Below are positions 8,655 to 18,437 of a DNA stretch of 64,000 nt, in pieces. The DNA lies in NCBI RefSeq assembly GCF_021088345.1, contig NZ_CP088156.1:682001-746000 (forward strand), in the 5' to 3' direction. The notes under the pieces were generated by a model, which was given only the letters and a program-made list of their open reading frames with translations, was not told the DNA's origin and made no database searches. Source of the stretch: Bradyrhizobium ontarionense (lineage in GTDB: Bacteria; Pseudomonadota; Alphaproteobacteria; Rhizobiales; Xanthobacteraceae). The number at the start of each line of letters is the position of its first letter. The first letter of the stretch is position 1. Made by a program: the position numbers and the translations under genes.

Positions 8655-9740
8655 TCAGGACTTCGCATCCAGCCGATCGAGGAATTCGCGAACGGTATGC
8701 ACCGATCCTGTGGCGGCTGGCTGGTAGCCGGGCAGGGCCGCGATGGCGCGATGGAATTCGTCGCCCTTCATCACCGCGAGCACCCGCCGCATCGGGTCGG
8801 TTTCCAGAAACGACGTATGGCAGGCGAAGAAATAGTCCTCGGTGAGGATCCGGATGAAGTCGAGCCCGAACTGCCGCGCGGCGGCCTCGACGCCGAAGCA
8901 GACGTCGGCCATGCCGCTCGCGACATAGGCCGCGACGGCTGCATGGGTGAACTCGATCTGCTGCGCGCCATTGATGCTGGTTTCGTCGATGCCTTGTGAC
9001 GCGAGCAACTGATCGAACAATAGGCGGGTGCCGGAATCATGATCGCGATTGACGAAGCGCGCCTTGCCATCGGCAAGATCGGCCAACGAGCGGATGGACA
9101 GCGGATTGCCGCGCTTGACCATCAGCCCCATTTCGCGGGTCACGAAGCTGATGACGCAGTCCTGCTTCGGATCGAGCCAATCCCGGCAGGCCTGGATGTT
9201 CTGGGCACGCAGCTCGCCGCGCGGCAGATGCAGTCCCGACAGGTCGCATTCGCCTTGCGCCAGCGAGGCCAGTGAATGCTGGCTGCTGACATAGCGGACA
9301 TCGACCCCGACACCTGACTCGCGATCCAACAGCTCGCGCAGCTTGGCGACCGCGAAGCCGTGACTGGCATGAACACGGATCACGCCAGGATGCGGCTGCA
9401 GGAACGGCTTGATCTCGGTGACGAGCTCCTGCGCGAGATTCTCCAGCTGCGGGCCGAGACGTGCTTGCATGCGCTCGCCGGCCCAGACCAGCTTGTCTCC
9501 GAACGCTGTGAGCTTCGATCCCTTGCCGCGCTGCGTCTCGACCAGCTGCACGCCGAAGAATTCAGACCACTGCTCGATCAGATTCCAGACGTGGCGATAG
9601 GAGAGATGCGCGTCGCTGGCCGCGCTGGTGATCTTACCCGTCCTCCTGATTTCGCTGAGCACGCGGAGCATCACGACGATGCTCTGCGGGCCGTCGTCCT
9701 TGTAGAAGCGCCAGACAGGTTCGATCGCGATCCGCAACAT
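8655..9740 (-). CDS. One-component regulator: ModE-like HTH fused to a periplasmic-binding-like domain
   Basis: 361 aa. Residues 1-100 form a winged helix-turn-helix like the N-terminus of ModE: SEIRRTGKITSAASDAHLSYRHVWNLIEQ, then GVQLVETQRGKGSKLTAFG. Residues 120-350 match the PBP-like ligand domain (HASHGFAVAKLRELL, GLHLPRG, FVNRDHDSGTR, ASGMADVCFGVEAAARQ, FFACH). Such proteins are cytoplasmic sensors of small, often anionic, ligands. It diverges from the aldehyde dehydrogenase gene, which is its probable target. The natural ligand is unknown; molybdate or an oxyanion is only one possibility. Confidence 0.82.
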   Translation of the reverse strand: MLRIAIEPVWRFYKDDGPQSIVVMLRVLSEIRRTGKITSAASDAHLSYRHVWNLIEQWSEFFGVQLVETQRGKGSKLTAFGDKLVWAGERMQARLGPQLENLAQELVTEIKPFLQPHPGVIRVHASHGFAVAKLRELLDRESGVGVDVRYVSSQHSLASLAQGECDLSGLHLPRGELRAQNIQACRDWLDPKQDCVISFVTREMGLMVKRGNPLSIRSLADLADGKARFVNRDHDSGTRLLFDQLLASQGIDETSINGAQQIEFTHAAVAAYVASGMADVCFGVEAAARQFGLDFIRILTEDYFFACHTSFLETDPMRRVLAVMKGDEFHRAIAALPGYQPAATGSVHTVREFLDRLDAKS

Positions 9741-9813
9741 CAGGGCCTGCTTGTGAAGTCGGCTTCATATGATTGCCGGCCATAGGCAACAGATATCATA
9801 TTTACGAACGGAT

Positions 9814-9846
9814 GTTTGTTCTTACCTTCGTTGGCATACAACAAAC
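9814..9846. promoter_or_regulatory. Inverted repeat before the aldehyde dehydrogenase gene
   Basis: The arms GTTTGTT (9814-9820) and AACAAAC (9840-9846) are separated by 19 nt and end directly at the ribosome binding site of the aldehyde dehydrogenase gene. A second small repeat, GAAG/CTTC, lies at 9755-9766, nearer the regulator gene. Either could be an operator or a 5' UTR hairpin. Confidence 0.35.
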
Positions 9847-9855
9847 GGAGGAAAT

Positions 9856-11334
9856 ATGATGTCGATTGCATATGACTACGAGCGTGGCTCGACGACGTCG
9901 TCGTATCTGACGAAGCCGTTGCAGCTCCTGATCGGCGGCCGGCATGTTCCCTCGGTTTCGGGACGCACCTTCACGTCGCTCAATCCTGCAACTGAGCAGG
10001 CGATTGCGACGGTCGCGGAGGGCAATGCCGAGGATGTCGATCTCGCGGTCGCTGCGGCCCGCAAGGCCTTCGAAGGGCCGTGGCGGACGATGCGTGCAGC
10101 GGAGCGTGGCGCGATCCTGCTGAAATGGGCGCAGCTGTTGCGCGACCATGCCGACGAGATCGTCGAGCTCGAAAGCCTTGATGCCGGCAAGCCCGTTGCG
10201 GCAGTCCTGCGTCAGGATCTTCCCGCGGCGATCGATACACTCACATACTACGCCGGCTGGGCCGACAAGATCAGCGGTGATGTCGTGTCGACGCGCGATG
10301 ATGCGCTGACGTATACGGTGCGCGAGCCGGTCGGCGTGGTCGCGGCGATCGTGCCGTGGAACTTCCCGCTGATGATCGGCATGTGGAAGCTCGCACCGGC
10401 GCTGGCCTGCGGCTGCACGGTGGTGATGAAGCCCGCGGAGCTGACGTCGCTGTCGGCGCTGCGGATCGCTGAGCTCGCGCTCGAAGCCGGGCTGCCGCCG
10501 GGTGTCCTCAACATCGTCACCGGCCCCGGACGCACCGTTGGCGAGGCGCTGGTCAACCATCCCGATGTCGACAAGGTCACGTTCACGGGATCGCCGGGCG
10601 TCGGCCGCGGCATCATGAAGGGCGCCGCTGGTAACTTCAAACGCGTGTCGCTCGAGCTCGGTGGCAAGTCCGCCAACATTATCTTCGACGATGCCAATAT
10701 CGAAGCCGCGTCGAAGGCGGCGGCCAGCGGTGTCTTCTTCAACGCGGGACAGGTGTGCTCGGCCGGCGCTCGTGTGCTGGTGCAAGAGCGCGTCTATGAC
10801 GAGGTCGTCGAGCGCCTGACGGAGCGGGCGAGGGCGCTGCGGATCGGTGATCCGCTCGATCGCGCCACGACCCTCGGTCCGGTCATTTCCGAACGGCAGA
10901 TGAAGTCGATCCTCGACTATGTCGACATCGGCCGCAGCGAGGGCGCCACGCTCGTCACCGGTGGCGAGCGAGCGGCAAGGCGCGGCTATTTCATCAGCCC
11001 GGCCGTCTTCGCTGGCGTCACGCACGACATGCGGATCTCGCAGGAGGAGATCTTCGGTCCCGTCGTCAGCGTGATCAAGTTCAGGGACGAGGCCGATGCG
11101 GTGCGCATGGCCTACAGCCTCGCGGCCGGCGTCTGGAGCCGCGACATCGGCCGCGTCCAGCGCCTCGCCAAGCGGCTGCGCGCGGGCACGGTGTGGATCA
11201 ACACCTATGGTTACACCGATGTCCGGTTGCCTTGGGGCGGTGACCGCGACTCCGGCCTCGGCCGCGAGCACGGGACAGCGGCGCTGGACAACTTCACCGA
11301 GCCCAAGGCGGTGTGGATGAACCTGGCGGTTTGA
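9856..11334 (+). CDS. NAD(P)-dependent aldehyde dehydrogenase
   Basis: 492 aa from the ATG at 9856; the adjacent ATG at 9859 is better spaced from GGAGGA (9847-9852) and may be the true start. It has the ALDH superfamily core: VPWNFPLMIGMWKLAPALA, the general-base Glu267 in ELGGKSAN, the nucleophile Cys301 in NAGQVCSAG, and the late motif EEIFGPV. It resembles betaine/aromatic aldehyde dehydrogenases, but the substrate cannot be read from the sequence. The frame is open 29 codons further upstream into the promoter region. The divergent ModE-like regulator suggests ligand-controlled expression. Confidence 0.9.
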   Translation: MMSIAYDYERGSTTSSYLTKPLQLLIGGRHVPSVSGRTFTSLNPATEQAIATVAEGNAEDVDLAVAAARKAFEGPWRTMRAAERGAILLKWAQLLRDHADEIVELESLDAGKPVAAVLRQDLPAAIDTLTYYAGWADKISGDVVSTRDDALTYTVREPVGVVAAIVPWNFPLMIGMWKLAPALACGCTVVMKPAELTSLSALRIAELALEAGLPPGVLNIVTGPGRTVGEALVNHPDVDKVTFTGSPGVGRGIMKGAAGNFKRVSLELGGKSANIIFDDANIEAASKAAASGVFFNAGQVCSAGARVLVQERVYDEVVERLTERARALRIGDPLDRATTLGPVISERQMKSILDYVDIGRSEGATLVTGGERAARRGYFISPAVFAGVTHDMRISQEEIFGPVVSVIKFRDEADAVRMAYSLAAGVWSRDIGRVQRLAKRLRAGTVWINTYGYTDVRLPWGGDRDSGLGREHGTAALDNFTEPKAVWMNLAV

Positions 11335-11414
11335 TCGAGCGCGCCGAAGTGGACCGAGCGCGATTTTTCGATATAGTCAGGCAGAAATAACGCTGAATTG
11401 ATGCGGAGCGCGTG

Positions 11415-11795
11415 ATGGAGCTGCGGGCCAAGGCGCTGACGAGCTGCGAGGTGGTGGAGCAGGGCGAGACGATCTCGCTCGGTTTCGAGGATGCCGCAGG
11501 CAATCCGGCCGCGCTCAGCCTGTCGGTCAGCCAGGCCGGCGCGCTGGTCATGACGCTTCCGGGTCTCCTCGAGATGGCGCTGCGCACGCGCTACGGCGAT
11601 CAGGCGCTGCGCTATACCTATCCGCTGGCATCCTGGACCATCGAACAGTCGACAGACGCCACGCAACGCATCATGACCCTGGCGACGCTCGACGGCTTCA
11701 GCGTTCGGTTCGCGATTCCGAAGGACGAGCAGAACGTGCTCGGCGAGGCCTTGCTGGCCCAGTACCCGGCTGCAGCGGCGGTCCTGCCGAATTGA
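11415..11795 (+). CDS. Conserved-looking protein, unknown function
   Basis: 126 aa from the ATG at 11415 with GGAG 6 nt upstream; a GTG directly before it is also possible. It has no signal peptide or membrane helix. The composition and codon use look genuine: ELRAKALTSCEVVEQGET, then IRLGFEDAAGN-like strands, and a C-terminal SVRFAIPKDEQNVLGEALL. I do not recognise the family. It lies 80 nt after the aldehyde dehydrogenase and could be cotranscribed. A globin-like fragment follows it. Confidence 0.6.
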   Translation: MELRAKALTSCEVVEQGETISLGFEDAAGNPAALSLSVSQAGALVMTLPGLLEMALRTRYGDQALRYTYPLASWTIEQSTDATQRIMTLATLDGFSVRFAIPKDEQNVLGEALLAQYPAAAAVLPN

Positions 11796-11849
11796 CGGGA
11801 AGACCGCGGCTGACGGCCGGGATTACACCGTTCGTCGGCGCATGATGGA

Positions 11850-11987
11850 TTGCTGAGTGTCTTAGGATTGTTCGCCAAGGGTCTTGGGCCGCACTGGACC
11901 GCTGATGTGGAGCAGGCCTGGCGCAAGGTCTACGGCGTCATCGCCCAGCGCATGATCGCGATTTCGGCCGGCGCTCCGCGGTCCTGA
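11850..11987 (+). pseudogene. C-terminal remnant of a bacterial globin
   Basis: An open stretch of about 45 codons ending at the TGA at 11985-11987 reads LLSVLGLFAKGLGPHWT, then ADVEQAWRKVYGVIAQRM. This matches the G-H helix region of bacterial haemoglobins, where a long helix, a Gly-rich turn, E-x-W-x-x-x-Y and a terminal helix are typical. In the same frame there is a stop at 11811-11813, and no haem-ligand histidine region is found upstream, because the preceding DNA encodes another gene. I read it as the tail of a deleted globin gene. A TTG at 11850 could in principle start a 45-aa peptide. Confidence 0.45.
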
Positions 11988-13487
11988 CTAGCTTCGCACG
12001 ATCGAGCCGGAGCGTCCGACCAGCCGCGCCAGCTGCTTGAAGCGGCCGCCGACGCGGTCGGCGACGAGGTCGACCATCTGATGCTCGAATATCAGCATCA
12101 GCTTGCGATCCTGGGTGCGGAAATGGGTGGCCGGCAGCACGCCGGGCCGCGCCGCGGAGATCAGATGGGCGACCCGAAAGGCCGTGCCCAGGACGCGTGC
12201 ACGGTCGATCGCGGCCTGGCTCAGCTGCTGCGTCAGCGGCGGCGGCGCCGTCTCGTCGCGCAGGCCCTCGTAGCGGAAGAACACCGACAGCGCCACGAAG
12301 ATGCGGCCTTCATGGCTGATCGAACCGAAATTGCCGTTGAGCACGATCCCGTAGGTCTGCTCGCCGCGATGATCCGGATGCATGCGCCAGCCGATGTCCG
12401 ACAGCAGACAGGCGGCGTGCCGCAGCCGTCGCTCCTCCTCGGTCTCGCGGATATGCACCACCCGGAACAGGCGGTCGGTCCAGTCGATCAGCTCGCGGGC
12501 ATGCTGCGCGGAGCGCGACAGCAGTTCGTTCAGATCCTGGGCCGCGCAGAGCAGGCCGTCCTTGGCGCGCTCGGTGTCCGGGAGCTTGGAGTAGAGCAGG
12601 CCCTCGCGCACGCCGAAGGTCGAGAACACGACGGTCGTTGGCCTGGCGATGCGGATGACGTGTTCGAGCACCAGCGCGGCATAGGCGAGCAGGGGGCGGC
12701 GCGCCTCGGCGATCGCCTCGATGTCGGCCAGCATGTCGGCGGCGACGAGGCGGCGCAGTCGGCGGACGAAGGCGAGCGCTTCCGCGGCCGGGATCGCATA
12801 GCCATGCATGACGCCGAGCGGATAGCCACTCTGGATGATGTGGATGCGGGCCAGCGCGCGCCAGGTGCCGCCGACCGCATAGAAGGTTCGGTTCTCGCCG
12901 GCGAGCAACTGCGGCAGGTCGGTCAGCGCCTCGCTCGCGATCCGCTGCGCCTTCTTGAGCGACTTTTCGGCGAGATCCTGCAGCGCCAGGCTGCCGAGCG
13001 GCAGGGTCACGCCGCTGCGGACCTGGTGGCCGCGGACGTCGATGAGTTCGAGCGAGCCGCCGCCGAGGTCACCGACGATGCCGTCCGGCTTGTGGATGCC
13101 GGAGATGACCCCGAGCGCCGAGTAGCGCGCCTCTTCCGGGCCTGTCAGAATCTGGATCGAAGCGCCGCAGATCTTCTCGGCCTTGGCGATGAAGTCGGGG
13201 CCGTTCGAGGCGTCGCGACAGGCCGCTGTCGCGATCGCATGGACTTCGCCGACCTTCTGGACCTTGCACAGCGCGCGGAAGCGCTTCAGCGCCGTCAGCG
13301 CCTTGTCGACCGCGTCGGCTGCGAGCAGACCGGTGGTCTGGACCTCGCGGCCGAGCCCGCACAGCGCCTTCTCGTTGAACACGGTGACGAGGCTGCGCTC
13401 CATCGCCTGGTAGACGACGAGACGGACCGAGTTCGAACCGATGTCGATGACGCCAACGCTCGCGGCCCTCGTATCGGGCCGTTTCAC
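11988..13487 (-). CDS. ppx: Exopolyphosphatase (Ppx/GppA family)
   Basis: 499 aa. It has the ASKHA-fold phosphatase motifs VGVIDIGSNSVRLVVYQ near residue 12 and GDLGGGSLELIDV near residue 145, with the catalytic Glu region GPEEARYSALG just before. The C-terminal half carries an HD-like helical domain (YAALVLEHVIRIA; RHAACLLSDIGWRMHPDHRG). It releases phosphate from polyphosphate; some relatives act on pppGpp. The gene follows ppk after 42 nt on the same strand, so the two form a polyphosphate operon. Confidence 0.93.
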   Translation of the reverse strand: MKRPDTRAASVGVIDIGSNSVRLVVYQAMERSLVTVFNEKALCGLGREVQTTGLLAADAVDKALTALKRFRALCKVQKVGEVHAIATAACRDASNGPDFIAKAEKICGASIQILTGPEEARYSALGVISGIHKPDGIVGDLGGGSLELIDVRGHQVRSGVTLPLGSLALQDLAEKSLKKAQRIASEALTDLPQLLAGENRTFYAVGGTWRALARIHIIQSGYPLGVMHGYAIPAAEALAFVRRLRRLVAADMLADIEAIAEARRPLLAYAALVLEHVIRIARPTTVVFSTFGVREGLLYSKLPDTERAKDGLLCAAQDLNELLSRSAQHARELIDWTDRLFRVVHIRETEEERRLRHAACLLSDIGWRMHPDHRGEQTYGIVLNGNFGSISHEGRIFVALSVFFRYEGLRDETAPPPLTQQLSQAAIDRARVLGTAFRVAHLISAARPGVLPATHFRTQDRKLMLIFEHQMVDLVADRVGGRFKQLARLVGRSGSIVRS

Positions 13488-13529
13488 CGCGGTATTCCTC
13501 GATTAAGGATGGTACGAGGAACGCTGCCC

Positions 13530-15725
13530 TTATGACGGGTGGCGTTCATTCCGGCGGGTGAGCCGGCGTGGCGATGATTCCTTGAGCGACTTTCCACGGC
13601 CGGACAGACTCGGATTCGTCATGAAGTAATTGTGCAGGTTGAACGGCTCCTCGCCCTTCGCGGCCTTCATACGCGTTGACGACCCGTCCGGCAACAATTG
13701 CCAGCTCTGCTCGGTGTCCTTGAGGTTCGCCACCATGATCTGCTCGAGGACCTGCTGATGGACGGTCGGATTCTGCAGCGGGCATAGCACCTCGACGCGG
13801 CGGTCGAGATTGCGCGGCATCATGTCGGCCGAGGAGATGTAGACGGCGGCCTTGGCGCTCGGCAGGCCCTGACCCATACCAAAGCAGTAGATCCGGCCAT
13901 GTTCGAGGAAGCGGCCGATGACGGATTTGACACGGATGTTGTCTGACAGCCCTGGAATCCCGGGGCGCAGGCAGCAGATGCCGCGCACGATCAGGTCGAT
14001 CGAGACGCCGGCCTGCGAGGCCTCGTACAGCGCGTCAATGATGTCGGGATCGACCAGCGAGTTCATCTTCATCCAGATCACGGCCGGCTTGCCCTGCCGC
14101 GCGAAATTGGTCTCGCCGTGGATGTGCTCGATCATGCGGTTGCGAAGCGTGAGCGGCGACACCGCCATCTTCTCGATGTCGATCGGCTCGGCATAGCCGG
14201 TGATGTAGTTGAAGACGCGCGTGACGTCGCGCCCGATCACCGGATCCGACGTGAAGTAGGACAGGTCGGTGTAGATGCGCGCCGTCACCGGGTGATAATT
14301 GCCGGTCCCTGTGTGGACATAGGTCGTGAGGCCGCCGCCCTCGCGGCGCACGACCATCGACAGCTTGGCATGCGTCTTCAGCTCCAGGAAGCCGTAGACC
14401 ACCTGCACGCCGGCGCGTTCCAGATCGCGTGCCCAACGGATATTGGCCTCTTCGTCGAAACGCGCCTTCAGCTCGACCAGCGCCGTCACCGACTTGCCGG
14501 CTTCGGCGGCTTCCACCAGCGTGCGTACGATCGGCGAGTTGTTGGAGGTGCGGTACAGCGTCTGCTTGATCGCGACCACGTCGGGGTCGCGCGCCGCCTG
14601 TTGCAGGAACTGCACGACGACGTCGAACGACTCGTAGGGGTGATGGACCACCAGGTCCTTCTGCCGGATCGCGGCGAAGATGTCGCCGCCATGGTCGCGG
14701 ACGCGCTCGGGATGTCGCGGCACATAGGGCGCGAATTCGAGGTCGGGACGGTCCACCCGCGTCAGCTGAGACAGCTCGTTCATCGCCAGCACGCCATCGA
14801 CGCGGAATACCTCGTCGTCGGTCGTCGACAGCGCGTGCTGCACGAAGTCGCGCAGCTCTGCCGGCATGTTGGCCTCGATCTCCAGCCGGATCACCGAGCC
14901 GCGGCGGCGCCGCTTCAGCGCAGTCTCGAACAGCCTTACCAGATCCTCGGCCTCTTCCTCGATCTCGATCTCGCTGTCGCGGATGATGCGGAAGGCGCCC
15001 TGGCCCTTGACGGTGTAGCCCGGGAACAGGCGGCCGATGAACAGCCCGGTCGCCTGCTCCAGCGTGATCAGGCGGATCACGCCATCCTTGGAGCCGGGGA
15101 AGCGGATGAAGCGGTCGAGCTTGCCGGGCATGCGGATCAGCGCGTTCATCGGCCGGCCGTCCGATGTGCGCATCAACTGCAGCGCAACGGTGAAGCCGAG
15201 GCTCGGGATGAACGGGAACGGGTGAGCCGGGTCGATCGCGAGCGGCGTCAGCAGCGGGAAGATGTTGGCGAGGAAGTGGTCCTCGATCCAGGCGCGCTCG
15301 CTCTTGCTGACGTCCTGGCCGTCGACCAGCACGATCCCGAGCTCGGCGAGAAGCTTGCGCAGGTCGCGCCAGATCGCCTGCTGGTCGATCGCCAGCTGTG
15401 ACACGGTCTCGTTGATCAGCTTGAGCTGCTCGGTCGGCGTTAGCCCGTCCGGGCTGCGCTCGGCGATGCCCTCGCGCACCTGGGCGCGGATGCCGGCGAC
15501 GCGGACCATGAAGAATTCATCAAGGTTGTTGGCGGAAATCGACAGGAAGCGCACGCGCTCCAGGGCCGGATGGCGCGGATTCACCGACTCTTCCAGCACG
15601 CGGCGATTGAAATGCAGCCATGACAGTTCCCGATTGATGAAGCGCTCGGGGCTCGAGGCAATCTGGAGCGGGGCCGCCGAAGTCTGGTCTTTCTCTTGAG
15701 TTTCAATAACTTGTTCGGTGTCCAT
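13530..15725 (-). CDS. ppk1: Polyphosphate kinase 1
   Basis: 731 aa, the normal size. It polymerises the gamma phosphate of ATP into polyphosphate. The N-terminal domain starts [21 protein letters not shown]. The phospholipase D-like catalytic core has [16 protein letters not shown] and the histidine region [19 protein letters not shown], followed by [21 protein letters not shown]. It is cotranscribed with ppx downstream. Confidence 0.96.
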   Translation of the reverse strand: MDTEQVIETQEKDQTSAAPLQIASSPERFINRELSWLHFNRRVLEESVNPRHPALERVRFLSISANNLDEFFMVRVAGIRAQVREGIAERSPDGLTPTEQLKLINETVSQLAIDQQAIWRDLRKLLAELGIVLVDGQDVSKSERAWIEDHFLANIFPLLTPLAIDPAHPFPFIPSLGFTVALQLMRTSDGRPMNALIRMPGKLDRFIRFPGSKDGVIRLITLEQATGLFIGRLFPGYTVKGQGAFRIIRDSEIEIEEEAEDLVRLFETALKRRRRGSVIRLEIEANMPAELRDFVQHALSTTDDEVFRVDGVLAMNELSQLTRVDRPDLEFAPYVPRHPERVRDHGGDIFAAIRQKDLVVHHPYESFDVVVQFLQQAARDPDVVAIKQTLYRTSNNSPIVRTLVEAAEAGKSVTALVELKARFDEEANIRWARDLERAGVQVVYGFLELKTHAKLSMVVRREGGGLTTYVHTGTGNYHPVTARIYTDLSYFTSDPVIGRDVTRVFNYITGYAEPIDIEKMAVSPLTLRNRMIEHIHGETNFARQGKPAVIWMKMNSLVDPDIIDALYEASQAGVSIDLIVRGICCLRPGIPGLSDNIRVKSVIGRFLEHGRIYCFGMGQGLPSAKAAVYISSADMMPRNLDRRVEVLCPLQNPTVHQQVLEQIMVANLKDTEQSWQLLPDGSSTRMKAAKGEEPFNLHNYFMTNPSLSGRGKSLKESSPRRLTRRNERHPS

Positions 15726-15864
15726 GAGAAAATTGATCCATATCCGATAGCGGCATCAAATCAGGGCGCAGCCGCGGACCGTAGCCCAATCTGCATGACC
15801 AAGGGATGACGTTCCCGGCACCATTGAGGTTCCGCGGCAGAGGATCGTCAAGATCGTCCGCGGC

Positions 15865-16572
15865 TTACGCGGGGCGGAGCAGCTCGGCGGCGAGCGCGCG
15901 GGTGATCGGCCGTCCCAGCCGCAGGGATTCGTTGTCCAGCAGCGCAATGGTCTGGCGTGCCGCAGCATACGACCGCTCGATGCGCGTGGCGAGGTAGTTC
16001 ACTACCGCCTCGTCGATTGCGAGCTGCCGATCGGCGGCCAGCTTGACGATCAGGGCGCGGAACAGCTGGTCATCCGGCGGCAGCAGGGTGACAACCGGGA
16101 CGGCGCGCAGTCGCGACCTGAGGTCGTTGAGCGCAATCGGCATGGCGGTCGGCGTCTGGCGCGCGGTGATCAGAACATAGGCCTCGTCCTGGCGCGCCAG
16201 GTTGAGCAGGTGAAACAGCGCGCGTTCGTCCAGATCGGTCGGCGTCAGGTCCTCGAGCACGAGTGCCCCGGTGGCCAGCGCGCCGGGCACGGCCGCGAGA
16301 TCGAGGGCCTGCGCCGACAGCGAGCGGGCTCCGGCCTGTTCGGCCCAGATCGCGGCGAGATGGCTCTTGCCGGAGCCGTCGGGGCCGACCAGGAACATGG
16401 TGCGCGCCGGCCATTCCGGCCAGGCGTCGACCAGGGCAAGGCCGGCCGCGTTGCCCGGACCTTCGAGGAAATTGTCCCGCGTCAGGCTCTCCGCATGCGG
16501 CAGCGCGAAGGTCAACTGACGGGGGGGAATATGGCCGGCCAAGTGTGACGTGCTCCGTATCGTGTCATCCAT
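15865..16572 (-). CDS. hdaA: HdaA-like DnaA regulatory protein
   Basis: 235 aa. It is an AAA+ protein resembling the ATPase domain of DnaA but lacking the DNA-binding domain: QLTFALPHAESLTRDNFLEG at the start, Walker A VGPDGSGKSHLAAIWAEQA (about residues 62-80), Walker B-like ALVLEDL, and sensor regions LLTA-like VLITARQTPT and RSRLRAVPVVTLLPPDD. In alphaproteobacteria HdaA works with the sliding clamp to promote ATP hydrolysis by DnaA. It follows the CDP-alcohol phosphatidyltransferase gene, the usual arrangement in Rhizobiales. Confidence 0.88.
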   Translation of the reverse strand: MDDTIRSTSHLAGHIPPRQLTFALPHAESLTRDNFLEGPGNAAGLALVDAWPEWPARTMFLVGPDGSGKSHLAAIWAEQAGARSLSAQALDLAAVPGALATGALVLEDLTPTDLDERALFHLLNLARQDEAYVLITARQTPTAMPIALNDLRSRLRAVPVVTLLPPDDQLFRALIVKLAADRQLAIDEAVVNYLATRIERSYAAARQTIALLDNESLRLGRPITRALAAELLRPA

Positions 16573-16581
16573 GAGGTCGTC

Positions 16582-16630
16582 GGTGCAGGGCTCGGGTGCA
16601 GGCTTGGGTGCAGGCTTGGGTGCAGGGCTT
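16582..16630. repeat. Four near-identical 12-13 bp direct repeats
   Basis: Four tandem copies of GGGTGCAGGCTT (with G insertions in the first and last) lie in the gap between the phosphatidyltransferase stop codon (16640) and the hdaA start (16572). They are non-coding in the assigned gene model. Confidence 0.85.
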
Positions 16631-16639
16631 GCAGACAGC

Positions 16640-17194
16640 TCATCGGACTTCGATGGTGTTCATGTGGCGCACCCACTCGATGAGATAAAGCCCGACCGAC
16701 ACGAGGGTAAAGACCGTCACCAGCACCATCAGCACGACGTCGTAGGGCTTCGGCTCGAAGCCGAAGCTGAGCGATGCGAGCACGAGCGCTGCGAATCCCA
16801 CCTGCGCCACCGTGTTGAGCTTGGACACCATCAATGGCTTCATCGCGACCGGCCGGTCGAACAGCCAGGATACGATCACCGCGGTGACGATCATGATGTC
16901 GCGCGAGACCACCAGGATCACGATCCAGCGCGGGATCGCCCCCCAGATGCCGAGCGTGACGAAAATCGACACCAGCAGCGCCTTGTCGGCGAGCGGATCG
17001 AGCAGCGCGCCGAGCTCGGAGCGCAGATTGAAGCGCTTGGCAAGGAAGCCGTCGACCGCATCGCTCACGCCGGCGACGACGAAAACCATGAACGCGATCT
17101 CCATCTCGCCGGCCGCGATGGCCCAGACGACGATCGGAACCAGCAGGATTCGACCAAGCGTAATCAGATTGGGGAGAGTGTGAGGAATGGTCAC
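16640..17194 (-). CDS. CDP-alcohol phosphatidyltransferase (PgsA-like)
   Basis: 184 aa from the GTG at 17194. A TTG 12 codons upstream is the longest start, but MTIPHTLPNLITLGRILLVP is the typical family N-terminus. The catalytic motif D-x2-D-G-x2-A-R-x8-G-x3-D-x3-D is seen as DAVDGFLAKRFNLRSELG followed by LLDPLADK (Arg is Lys in one place). About five membrane helices are present. It probably makes phosphatidylglycerol phosphate or a related phospholipid; cardiolipin and phosphatidylcholine synthases belong to the same superfamily. It forms a minus-strand pair with hdaA. Confidence 0.85.
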   Translation of the reverse strand: MTIPHTLPNLITLGRILLVPIVVWAIAAGEMEIAFMVFVVAGVSDAVDGFLAKRFNLRSELGALLDPLADKALLVSIFVTLGIWGAIPRWIVILVVSRDIMIVTAVIVSWLFDRPVAMKPLMVSKLNTVAQVGFAALVLASLSFGFEPKPYDVVLMVLVTVFTLVSVGLYLIEWVRHMNTIEVR

Positions 17195-17350
17195 GCAGCA
17201 GGTCCCGACGACAACTCGATCAAAATACAACCCGATTCCGAAGCGGGGCGACCGGTACGGTCTTTAGATAGTATGGGGACGAGCCCCTTGCGAGCCATTG
17301 CGCGCCGCCGGATTCCGACGTAACCAGCGGCCAGATTAGGGGTTTTTACC

Positions 17351-18424
17351 ATGACCGAGCGCAAGAACGGGCTCACTTATGCAGATTCGGGCGTCGATAT
17401 CGATGCCGGTAATCGTCTGGTCGATCTGATCAAGCCCATGGTGCGCGCGACCGCCCGGGCGGGCGCGGATGCCGAGATCGGCGGTTTCGGCGGTCTGTTC
17501 GACCTCAAGGCCGCCGGCTTCAAGGATCCGGTGCTGGTTGCCGCGACGGACGGCGTCGGCACCAAGGTCAAGATCGCGATCGAGACCGGGCTGCATGCCG
17601 GCATCGGCATCGATCTGGTCGCCATGTCGGTCAACGATCTCGTGGTGCAGGGCGCCGAGCCGCTGTTCTTCCTCGACTACTTCGCCTGCGGCAAGCTCGA
17701 TCCCGAGGCGACGGCATCGATCGTCGCTGGCGTCGCCGAAGGCTGCCGGGAAGCCGGCTGCGCGCTGATCGGCGGCGAGACGGCGGAAATGCCCGGCCTC
17801 TACAAGGACGGGGACTACGATCTTGCCGGCTTCGCAGTGGGGGCTGCCGAGCGCGGCACGCTGTTGCCGTCGGCCGACATTGCCGCGGGCGACGCGGTGC
17901 TCGGGCTCGCCTCGTCGGGGGTCCATTCCAACGGCTATTCGCTGGTTCGCAAGATCGTCGCGCAGTCGGGCCTGGGCTTCGACGCGCCGGCGCCGTTTGC
18001 GCCGGTCATGACGCTGGGCGGCGCGCTGCTGACGCCGACGCGGCTCTATGTGAAATCATGTCTGCGCGCGATCCGCGAGACCGGCGCGGTGAAGGGGCTC
18101 GCCCACATTACCGGCGGCGGCTTCACTGACAACATTCCGCGCGTGCTGCCGAAACATCTGGGTGTGTCGATCGACCTTGCGCGCCTGCCGGTGCTGCCGG
18201 TGTTCAAATGGCTGGCGGAGCAGGGCGGGATCGCCGAGCTCGAGCTGCTGCGCACCTTCAATTGCGGGATCGGCATGATTGCGATCGTGAAGGCCGAGGC
18301 TGTCGACGTCGTCACCGACGTGCTTACCGCGAGCGGCGAACATGTCGCGCTGCTCGGCGAGGTCATCGCTGCGAGCGGCGAGCAGCGCGTGGTCTATAGC
18401 GGCGCGCTCGATCTCTCGCTCTGA
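17351..18424 (+). CDS. purM: Phosphoribosylformylglycinamidine cyclo-ligase (AIR synthetase)
   Basis: 357 aa. It closes the imidazole ring in purine synthesis (FGAM to AIR, using ATP). Typical motifs are [19 protein letters not shown] at the N-terminus, [37 protein letters not shown] and [18 protein letters not shown] precedes the ATG. purN follows after 13 nt, the common purMN operon. Confidence 0.97.
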   Translation: MTERKNGLTYADSGVDIDAGNRLVDLIKPMVRATARAGADAEIGGFGGLFDLKAAGFKDPVLVAATDGVGTKVKIAIETGLHAGIGIDLVAMSVNDLVVQGAEPLFFLDYFACGKLDPEATASIVAGVAEGCREAGCALIGGETAEMPGLYKDGDYDLAGFAVGAAERGTLLPSADIAAGDAVLGLASSGVHSNGYSLVRKIVAQSGLGFDAPAPFAPVMTLGGALLTPTRLYVKSCLRAIRETGAVKGLAHITGGGFTDNIPRVLPKHLGVSIDLARLPVLPVFKWLAEQGGIAELELLRTFNCGIGMIAIVKAEAVDVVTDVLTASGEHVALLGEVIAASGEQRVVYSGALDLSL

Positions 18425-18437
18425 CGACGGTGATCCG

